Assembly: GCA_030998015.1 (NCBI GenBank) | Contig: JARWMV010000047.1 | Span: 1-64,000, forward strand | Origin: Ceratorhiza oryzae-sativae | Taxonomy: Eukaryota > Basidiomycota > Agaricomycetes > Cantharellales > Ceratobasidiaceae | Length of the DNA stretch: 64,000 nucleotides | Reading direction: 5' to 3' | Shown: piece after piece, positions 23,418 to 32,310 of the stretch | Numbering within the stretch: the stretch's first letter is position 1 | Layout of the letters: each line of letters opens with the position of its first letter | Translations under genes and position numbers: made by a program | The notes under the pieces: model-generated | Database searches by the model: none | Told to the model about the DNA's origin: nothing | What the model saw: the letters and a program-made list of their open reading frames with translations, nothing else

Positions 23418-23793
23418 TGTCACAAACTGACACGCATATATCCACTCTATAATATTTTCTTGATTTACTACAATTTTATGAGACCAGCTTCAAACATACT
23501 TGCCTTTTATGGTATATCTGTGTCATGTGATTCAGGGGATGTTCTGGACTGATAACCAAGATGTATTTCAACTCTGATGTGAAATTCTGCAGTTCTGCAG
23601 TCGCTTCTACTGCTTCTATCTCTTATCAGTCATGACTCACTGTATGGACTTGTTTGTTATGATGTGGCTTGTACTATGTATATAAACCAGGTCAAGTTTG
23701 CAGAGGACTCCTCAAGAACTTGACCTCTCATCGAATACAAGTTCTTTTCTTTTCTTACTCTTTTCCTCATCACCTGACTTGTTGTTGTTGACA
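23418..23793 (+). repeat. solo LTR of the gypsy family, CpG-decayed
   Basis: 376 bp, reverse-complementary to the LTRs at 4018 and 10586 over its whole length, flanked by a perfect 5-bp duplication GTAAC (23413-23417, 23794-23798). Nearly every CpG of the intact LTR is TG or CA here; for instance the CGTCGTCGACA end is GTTGTTGTTGACA. It formed by LTR-LTR recombination and then decayed. Confidence 0.92.
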
Positions 23794-24260
23794 GTAACTG
23801 GCTGACTGATCACCACCATTCTTTCTTACTCATCCTGCATGTATGCTTAGTCACTCCCTTGGTTAGAATAGTACAAAAGCAAGGAGAGCAAGCCAGTCTA
23901 CCCCAGCTTGCTCTACCTTGTCAATTCCCCTCTAAAGCACCTTGTGTGAAAACCAGTCCCTAGCTGACTTATTAGCTTAAGCAACAGCTAGAAGGGTCTT
24001 GACTCAAGACCATATTGCAAGCCCCAGCACTAAGCCTCTGACTTAGCTGCTGTCCACAGTTGCTTACTCAGCAACAGGTGTCCATCAGCCACAAGCACAT
24101 AAGTGCATATGGTGTCAAGCCATGAGACAGTAGACACACAGAAGGCCTCAGGCCCAGATGTGCCACACATCAGCAGTAGTCAGGACATAGTACAGACCCA
24201 GTAAGGGCATTAGCCACTTGTAAAGCAAAGTCTGACAACCACTTTCAGAGGTTGTGACAG

Positions 24261-24964
24261 GTATGCCTTGGTTTTTAGTGCCCTTAAATGGCCTTAAACC
24301 TGCCCCCTTCAGTGTGCAATGCACAGTTTTACAATCTATGGACTGCCCTGTAAGATTGCAGAGCAATTGGATGGCCTTCCAGGTAGAGACTGAGTTATGG
24401 TTGGTTACAAGCCAAACAGCATTGTGAATTGCTGTTGGATTCAGCTTGTGAAGACACCCACCCTTTGATTTGCAGAGGTCTGGGTGATACATAGCACATA
24501 TTTTTGTAATAGAAGCAGACAAAATTGTCAGCCTAGCTCAAATTTGAGAATGTTTATGCCCAGAATCAAGTAGTGAAAGCACAGAGTCAATTTGATCCTG
24601 AGTGAGTGGAGGGGGCATGCCTAGGCAACTAGTTCATTATCAATCTCAAGGCTATATGTGGTATATATGCTGTACATAGACTGCCCAAAATGCTGCAGAT
24701 CACCAGACCTAGTAGTTTCAAACATGTTGGGGAAACATGCAGATTATGAAACTGGGGACAAAACTGCTTGCATGTACTGTCTGTTTTGTCTTAAGGTTAT
24801 CTCCAAGACCACAAAATGTAACAAGTTACATATATATTCATTTTGTAGCTCAGATTTACAGCTATCAAACTGTACTAAATACATGTGGTTGCATGTGCTG
24901 GGTCTCAAGTTATTAGCATTCAAAGCCAGAACTTCAATCACTGCAAATGGTTTGTCCCAAACTG
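24261..24964 (-). mobile_element. Tc1/mariner fragment A (5' part only)
   Basis: Minus-strand copy of the family of element B. It keeps the terminal inverted repeat at its right end (CAGTTTGGGACA on the minus strand, ending at 24964, followed by TA) and the transposase N-terminus (MPPPLTQDQID...; CMSKGGC/KLNPTAIHNAV-type helix-turn-helix region, about 24610-24290). Homology to element B stops at about 24261 after the KNQGIP region, so the catalytic half is missing. It has in-frame stops. Confidence 0.75.
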
Positions 24965-26776
24965 TATACCTGGTACTCAAACTCACAACATTGATATGCT
25001 GTATATACCAGTAAATAGAGAAAATTCACTGCTTTTGAATGGTATACTGTATGTCAGGAGATTAACAGAATTATGCTCATTGCAAGCAGATTGGTGTTTC
25101 ATGCAACCCAAAAAAAGGGGGTCTTTTTTTATGAAACCTATCACAAGTGTAATTTTAAGAGCTCATTAAGTGGAGAAAAATGGTGTCTTTTGTGTAGTAT
25201 GCCTTAATCATCTTACAAAAAACTATTCATTAAGATTGTACTAGTTCTTCTCAGGAAAATAATTCACTCTGATGTGCACCCCCCACTTCACCCTCAAGCC
25301 AACAGATTTGTGTAAAACTAATGGCACAAATCAATTCAGACCCATCATTAACCCTGGTAATAGTAGCATCCTACTAGCTGAGTTATCCCAGCTACTAGCA
25401 GATTTGCTCAGACTTGTAGTAAGTCCAGGCACAGTGGCCAGGCTCTCTGCTGGACTTCTAGTAAATCCTCCCACAGACTTTCATTCAATAGCTTCAATTG
25501 AGTTCCCTTGCACTAAGTCCCTGTCCATCACATTCAGGTCCATTTTAGCCTGCCATTTTGCCCTAGCATACAACAACTGGCATTTCTTGTTGTTTTGCCC
25601 TCTGCCTGCTCCCCTCACACCTCTGCTGTTCCTCCATTCATGCCTAAAGACACAATAAAAAACTACAGGAGTGTCTCATTACAACCTCCCAGTACATATT
25701 ACATGCTTGATTCTGTAGTGTATACCAAGGCTTACAGTTTTCCCAGCTGTTGAACATGGGCAGTCAAGTCAACTGGCCTGAAAGCACTGCTACCCTGGTA
25801 TCCCCCAGTACTCTGAACCCCTTGGATTTGTCATTAAGCCAGCACCAGGTGGCACACCTGGCTGTGGGCCCAGCAAAGGATATCAGCTGCAAGACAGTAT
25901 GCAGATGAGTGATGCAGACTACACCAAGTTTCAAGTGCACTTTTTATTCTATTTATTAAAGAGTGCAACTTACCTGTCTTGAAGGAATTGGGAAGACTTG
26001 TACTTGCTTGTACACATGCAGTGGATTTGACACAATCATACACTAAGCAGTCAGACAAGGACATCATGAAGTTCTGTGTACACAAGGTGAGTACACCTGG
26101 AGTGTTTTTTGAGCCAAGCTAAGAAGTATTATATCTTAGTTTGTTGCCACTCATAAGGAGTTTGAAGCATACCATGGTCACAACTACTGGTGTATCCATG
26201 CACTCTTCATAGTGCTCCTTCAATACAGGTCTGTTATTGAAAGCAAGAGGATCAAGGATGCTCAAGACATTGCATTTGGCAAGGTCTCAGTGCCAGTTGA
26301 TAAAACCCACAAGCTGCAAGGGCCCAAACCCAAGAAGGGCCTGGTCCCAGTCAAAGGATCAACAGTGGACAGCACCCAGAATACTCCAGTCACCACAGTG
26401 GGCAATCTCACCTTGCCCATTCCATGCTTGTTTGCTCACAACCCTGCTCAGAGCTCAGCCTTGAGTCATTCCACACCAGCTGTCCCCAACACTCCTAGCA
26501 TGGCTGTCCCTGATCCCAACCACAATCCCAACCCTGTTGCTCCAGGCCCAGCAGTGCATGATCTTTCCCTAGCTGCTCACACCCCAACACTAGCCACCAC
26601 CAAGATGCCTGGGTGCAATCCTGCTCCAGTTATCCATGACTCACCACTGTCTGATCCCATACAGCTCCTTCACATCTCAGGTGTTTTGCACATTGCTCAA
26701 GGTCCTCTGGTAGTCAATTGTCAACCAATTGAAACCAGTGGGGACAGTAATGCCAATGAGGCTTTTGACACAAGTA

Positions 26777-28382
26777 CAGTTCAGGACAAAACTGCTTGCA
26801 GCAATCAAAGTTCTGACTTTGAATGCTAATAGCTTGAGACTCAGCACATGCGACTGCATGTATTTAGTACTCCTTGATAGCTATACATCTGAGCTACAAA
26901 ATGAATATATATGCAACATGTTTCATCATGTGGTCTCAGAAATAACCTTAAGACAAAACAGAAGGTACATGCAAGCAGTTTTGTCCCCAGTTTCATAATC
27001 TGCATGTTTTCCCTACATGTTTGAAACTACTCAGTCTTGTGATCTGCAGTGTTTTTGGCAGCCTATGTATAGCATATATAGTGCATATAGCCTTGAGATC
27101 AATAACAAACCAGTCATCTAGGCATGCCTCCTCCACTCACTCAGGATTGAATCAACTCTGTGCTTTCACTACTTGATTCTGGGCATAAACATTCTCAAAT
27201 TCAACCTAGACTGACAATTTCATCTGTGTCTATTACAAAAATATGTGCTAGGTATTGCCCAGACCTCTGCAAATCAAAGGGTGGGTGTCCTTGCAAGCTG
27301 AATCCAACAGCAATTCACCACAATGTTCAACTTGTAACCAACCATAACTCAGTCTCCACCTGTGATGCCACCCAATTGCTCTGCAATCTTACAGGGCAGT
27401 CCATACATTGTAAAACTATCCATTGTGCACTGAAGGGAGCAGGTTTAAGGCCAGTTAAGGGCACTAAAAAACCAAGGCATACCTCAAAGCAGATCTGTGA
27501 TCAGATTGCATTTGCTGAGGCACACAAAGACTGGACAATGGAGGACTGGAAACAGGTATTATGGTCAGATGAGACAAAATTCAATCAGTTAGGGTCAGAT
27601 GGGATTCACTGGACATGGGCTTGCCCAGAGGAAACACTCACAAATTGACAGATTGTTCCAACTGCAAATTTTGGTGGAGGATCACTCATGTTTTGGGGGT
27701 GTATGAGATGGTCAGGAACTGGCTTTGGGTCTTGTTTGGAGTGCACCTTGAACAAGGAGTTATACCTGGAGATTTCAGGTGATGAGCTTTCACAAAGCCT
27801 TGAGCTCTTGGGATTGGAGCCTGGAGAGGTGATTTTTCAGCAAGACAATGCCAGTTCCTGTGGGGCAAATGTTTGCCTTAACTGGTTCAATGATCACAAA
27901 ATTGAGGTAATGGAGTGGCCAGCCAACTCTCCAGACCTCAACCCAATCCAAAACCTTTGGGCAGAGCCTAATCAGCACCTAGGCAAGTACAAAGCCCCAC
28001 CTGCAGGGATCCTGGAGTTATGGGATTGCATCCAGGATGTCTGGAACCAATTTGGTGAAAACTAATGCCAAAAACTTATAGAAAGCATGCCTAGGCACAT
28101 GGCTATGGTTTTGAAAAGGAAAGGAAAGGCAATTCCATATTAAATATCTCCAGACAGATATCTGGATTTTTGGGACAAAACTGCCCATATGCACATCTTG
28201 TATTGTTTTGCTCAGATGTATGCAGTTTCATGATCAAGTATGCTTCATGTATATTTATTTTGCAGCCAAGATATAAGGCTATCAAATGGTGCTAAATACA
28301 TGTGGTTGCATGTGCTGGGTCTCAAGTTATTAGTGTTCAAAGTCAGAACTTTGATTGCTGCAAGCAGTTTTGTCCCAAACTG
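26777..28382 (+). mobile_element. Tc1/mariner element B
   Basis: 1606 bp with long terminal inverted repeats (CAGTTYRGGACAAAACTGC... at 26777 and its complement ending at 28382) flanked by TA on both sides (26775-26776, 28383-28384). The repeats extend inward well past 100 bp through the GCAATCAAAGTTCTGACTTT motif. Encodes one degenerate transposase. It split the unrecognised gene at 25983-28770. Confidence 0.88.
27124..28143 (+). pseudogene. Tc1 transposase of element B, three stops and mutated third catalytic residue
   Basis: Reading from ATG 27124: N-terminal helix-turn-helix region (LLDSGHKHSQIQPRLT; KLNPTAIHHNVQLVTNH), second DNA-binding region, then the catalytic core with LWSDETKFNQLG (first Asp), FQQDNASS (second Asp) and SPDLNPIQNLW, where the Glu of the DD34E triad is Gln. 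In-frame stops: TGA 27148-27150, TGA 27646-27648, TAA 28063-28065; the frame then runs to TAA 28143. About 340 residues in total, the usual Tc1 length. Confidence 0.85.
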
Positions 28383-28785
28383 TATGCAGGCAACAGTAGA
28401 AGATATGGCTATGTTGTCAATCATTTTGGGCATTGCTGAAGAAGGTATGCCATTTATGCATTATCATTAATGCACTAACACAATCCTAAATACAGATGAC
28501 AATGATGGTGGTGACTTTGACATGAGCAAGGAGTATGGCCAGCCAACATGTAAACCTGCTGCCAAGCCCCAGCCCCAGCTGGCCATGACTGATCCAGCCA
28601 ACACCACATCCTCAACAACTCCCTCCAAAGCTGCTGACATGGCAATATCTGCTTCAATCCATGATCCTAGTCCAGACTTCATTGTCTGGCACAGCTTGAG
28701 GATTGTGCTTGTTGAACTGGACAAGCTTCAGGCCATTGCTGCTAGCCAGGCACAGGGAAAGAAACCTTGATCCATTGTGCTGATA

Positions 28786-30388
28786 CAGTAACCAGAAAAA
28801 TTGGTCAAATAGAAGCTCATGCAGGAAAGATGATGTCATAACTCATGAGCCAGCCCACACAGCATGATATACATGCATGTATCAGAGAGCTACGCCTGCT
28901 GGCTACAAACGCATATAGTATCAATTCAAACAAGTCAGAGACAGCAGAGTTATGCATGAAACAAAACAGGAGATCATTTGACCAATTTTCTGGTGCACCT
29001 TATTGAGTGCTTACACTCTGACATGTTATGTCTATCACTCCAAGGTTTTGGGAGGGGTGGTTCCAAGTACATGTGCACATATATATACCCTTTCTTAGCT
29101 TTCCATACAAGTATCAAATCACACTCCCCTTACCTTTATTCTAATGTCTAAAGCAATCTCCCAAGCTACCCTGAATGCCATCCTAGGTGGTCTGGATGCT
29201 GGTCACAAGTATGCTGAAATTCAGTGCAGTGGTCATGTATCTCATGGTACAGTGTCTGTTTTTTGTTCCAAGTACCAACCAGACCTCAAAATTGCTGCTG
29301 CTGGGTGACCTTGCAAATTGTCTCCCACTGCTGTGCACCATGCAGTCCACCTTGTCACTCACAACAGCCATATATCTGCAGTTCAGGCCACCTGCATCCT
29401 CTGCAAACTTAGTGGGCAGTCAATACACCCTGATACTGTTTGCAAAGCACCTAAAGAGGCAGGTTTGAAGGCCATAAAGAAGGTAAAAAACCAAAGCCAA
29501 ACATGAGCACATTTCCTTTGCTGAAACACACCTACACTGGACAATTGATGATTGGCAGCAGGTCCTATGGCCTGACAAGACCAAGATTAACTGTCTGGGG
29601 CCTGATGGAGTCAAGTGGGCATGGACACAGGATGGAAAACAGTTACACAGTAATTTAGTGGTGGGAACCAGCAATTTTGGAGGCAGATCCATAATGTTTT
29701 GGGGGTGTATGGGCTATGAAGGAACTTGCTACAGGTGTAAACTGGAGCAGACCTTGAATAAGGAAACTTACCTGGAGATTTTAGGGGACAAAATGGAGAG
29801 GAGTCTAGAGATATTGGGGCTGGAGCCCAGGGAGGTGATATATCAGCATGACAATGCAAGTGCTCACCAAGCAAATGTATGCCTTAAATGGCTAGGTAAC
29901 CATGAAATCGAGGTTATGGAGTGGCCTCCTTACTCCCCAGATCTTAATCCAATTGAAAACTTATGGGCTGAACTGAAGCAATGCCTTGGTACCTACAAAT
30001 TACCCCCCTCCAGCATTTATGAACTATGGGATCGAGTTCAGATGGAATGGGATGGCATCAAGCCAGATTATTGCCAGAAGGTGATAGATAGCATGCCCAA
30101 ACGCATGGCAGAGGTTTTGAAAAACAAGGGGGGTGCAATTCGGTACTGATATATGCAAATTTCTTGTTTTTTCATTCACACCGATAAATCAGTGGAATGA
30201 CCTCCTGTTTTGTGTCATGCTTAACTCCGCCGTCTCTGACTCGTTTGACTCGATACTATATGCGTTTTATAGCCAGGAGGTGTAGCTCTCTGATACATGT
30301 ATGTACATCATGCCGCGTGGGCTGGCCCACGAGTTATGACATCATCTCTCCGACATGAGCTTCTATTCGACCGATTTTTTGGTTACTG
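28786..30388 (+). mobile_element. Tc1/mariner element C with ~220-bp inverted repeats
   Basis: 1603 bp, ends CAGTAACCA / TGGTTACTG, flanked by TA (28784-28785, 30389-30390). The terminal inverted repeats are about 220 bp each (28786-29005 and about 30170-30388) and differ almost only at CpG sites, with the left copy decayed to TG/CA and the right copy intact. It belongs to a different subfamily from A and B. It inserted 15 bp after the stop codon of the neighbouring pseudogene. Confidence 0.9.
29144..30149 (+). pseudogene. Tc1 transposase of element C
   Basis: Starts ATG 29144 (MSKAISQATLNAILGGLDAGHKY...), with a stop near 29310 and frame changes between about 29460 and 29640 where the first catalytic region reads LWPDKTKI. 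From 29658 on it is open: GGRSIMFWGCMGYEG, YQHDNASAHQANV (second Asp) and SPDLNPIENLWAEL with the DD34E Glu 34 residues later, ending ...NKGGAIRY at 30149. The N-terminal half lies in the CpG-depleted zone, the intact C-terminal half largely outside it. Confidence 0.85.
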
Positions 30389-30390
30389 TA

Positions 30391-31018
30391 TACCGAGATC
30401 TGATCGACGAGCTGACCCGAAATCCAGACTACGACCCGGCTTCTGAGCCCGCCCGCTCCCTGTACCCAATCCAAAACTGCTCATGGACATGGAACTAGTC
30501 GTGGCCCTGGTCACAGTAATGGTCGCGGTCGTGATCGCGGTGGTCATGCCGGCGCATCGCAGGCGCATGAAGCGGGCTCAATGGTGGCGGACGGCAACAC
30601 AGAATCCCCAGGCGACACTCCCACAACCCTCGAGGCCGCCCAGCGGCTATGAATAAGACGCGGGTTAGGCCTAACAAGCGACCAGTTCCTGCGCCCGAAC
30701 CTGAACACGAACATGAGCCCGAACCCGAACCTGAATCGTGCTTGAACCAGGGAGAGATGCACGCCGATGTTGAAGTGGATGGCGAGTCTGGTGGAATATC
30801 CAGCAAGAAGGGAGGGTTAAAGCGACAGCCTCAGGTTGCTGGCAAGGTAAAGGGCAAGGCTAAGGCTAAGGCTAAGGCCGTTGGCGAGAGCATTGTTTCA
30901 GCACACATAGGCGAGGCACCGGTGAGTAACTGAAACTTACAAATCACTTCGCTAATATGTCTGCTTTGTAGGACGCCAATCCCGCTCCTCGTCGCTCGGC
31001 TCGGCACAAGCAGCCGTA
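30391..31018 (+). CDS. low-complexity Glu/Pro- and Lys/Ala-rich protein, partial model
   Basis: The clearest part runs from about 30649 (MNKTRVRPNKRPVPAP), through an EP/EH repeat, a GKAKAKAKA basic stretch and APVSN, with an intron 30922-30971 (GTGAGT...TTGTAG) joining to DANPAPRRSARHKQP and TAG 31018. Upstream (30482-30640) one frame gives a 20-residue Val/Ala/Met helix and another an RG/GH-rich stretch, so the true 5' exons are unclear. It begins directly at the right TA of element C. Acidic then basic tails suggest a nuclear or nucleic-acid-binding protein, but this is only composition. Confidence 0.35.
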
Positions 31019-32145
31019 GTCGAATGCAGTATCATACGTACGAACAACCGTCTGTAAACGGGCCATTTCGCTCTTATTTTTCCGTCTTCCTGCTATGCAC
31101 GCCTTTCAACATCCACGACGCTGATGATCGTGACTCGTTCCTCACGAGATCGATATCTATTCCGTTGTTTGACGATAATATACGAATATACTATTTTCCA
31201 ACGCATATAGTCAAATCCGTGAGCTCAAACGGACTTTCGGCAAAGTCCATGAGAAAACATTCCAGCACGGACATTTCTAAAGTCCGGCAATGCGCCTCAA
31301 ATACGGAATTTAAATATAGCCAGAGCAGGAATACTTGAAAGTCCATTCATGGACTTACGAAGATACAACTTGGGAGTTCGCATAAGTCCATGGACTTACA
31401 GTACATCCATTTTACCGGACTCTTCTGGCCATTTGCATGTTTTTGTTGACTAAGCTAGAAAACGTACCTAATATTTGAAATTTAGTCTGGACTGTAAGGC
31501 CTTCCGTCGAGCATTGATTTAAAGTCCGATCATGGATTTAAGGACATTCCTTGGGCGGACTTAGGTTAAATACGACACTTCCTACAGTGAATGCCTCCTT
31601 TCCAGTCCTCTCCCCTGCTTACCGGATTCAAGCCCCAGACAAAGGGAATGGAATACTTCAAAACACCCGCTGATAGACGAGATTCAACGCCACACCAGGT
31701 ATCTGTCAGACAGAGAATTCCGCTCATGGCGGTGACAGTCAACGGACTGGGCTTGACGGGAGCATTCGACTATGGACAGCAGCTTACTTTAAGATGTAAA
31801 CATACCCAAATTCCACAGGAAATGGCCTTGCCAACAAAACGTACTTAAAACGGCCCATTTAAGTGTCCAGAGCTTTTTTGACCTAGATGACTAAATAGAC
31901 TGTTTTCAGTCCGATTCTGATTGGCCACTTAGGGAAGTCGTGGGACCTGGGATGGCACATGCGAATCTCTGGTAAGTTTCTGATCAAAATAGCAAGGCTG
32001 TTTCTTAGGGGTTTCCAGAACCTTTCGTTGGTGCAGTGACTGCAGGGGGAAAGAGGGTCTGCATTCCTACCTTGGCCGACAATACCTAAGTTTTGATCCC
32101 ATTCTGTCTCGTGGAGTGCGCCCTGTCTTCTCTGAGGATAGAGGA
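31019..32145. other. non-coding stretch with clustered AAGTCC/GGACTT motifs
   Basis: No supported gene. Between about 31215 and 31570 AGTCC or GGACT occurs about ten times, including a perfect 16-bp palindrome TAAGTCCATGGACTTA at 31383-31398 and an interrupted one at about 31336-31358. The frame at 31591-31848 has no recognisable feature. Confidence 0.5.
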
Positions 32146-32310
32146 ATGAAAGGAGTGATGGTGCAAACGGGGGCAAAAAACGTCGGGTTGCGGAATGAGG
32201 CATGGCGCTTGAGAACTCACAAGGTTGCTAACAACGTAACGCAACAGCGGGATCAAATACAACCTCGTGACACAGAGTGTGCCCCGCACCACGACAGCAC
32301 GCGCGACACT

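Larger units (their letters stand above)
25983..28770 (+). pseudogene. unrecognised gene split by a Tc1 insertion
   Basis: Spliced frame: an exon at about 25983-26084 (ELGRLVLACTHAV...KDIMKFCVHK), intron to 26157, then exon 26158-26776 (EFEAYHGHNYWCIHAL; QYRSVIESKRIKDAQDIAFG; then a Pro/Asn/His/Thr-rich region), element B with TA duplication, exon 28385-28441, intron to 28494, and last exon (DDNDGGDFDMSKEYG ... LRIVLVELDKLQAIAASQ) to TGA 28770. Dropping element B with one TA restores the frame exactly. No family recognised; the start is not resolved. Being inside the CpG-depleted block and disrupted, it is probably dead. Confidence 0.55.
22503..29880. other. CpG-depleted block of decayed repeats
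   Basis: From just after the DUF4246 gene to the middle of the rightmost Tc1 element CpG dinucleotides are nearly absent; the few I noticed include 22753, 23433, 23620, 23733, 26845 and two near 28894-28911. TpG and CpA are abundant. Comparison of the solo LTR inside with the intact gypsy LTRs shows CG replaced by TG or CA at most sites. Stretches 22503-23417, 23794-24260 and 24965-25980 hold no gene I can support. Confidence 0.85.
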
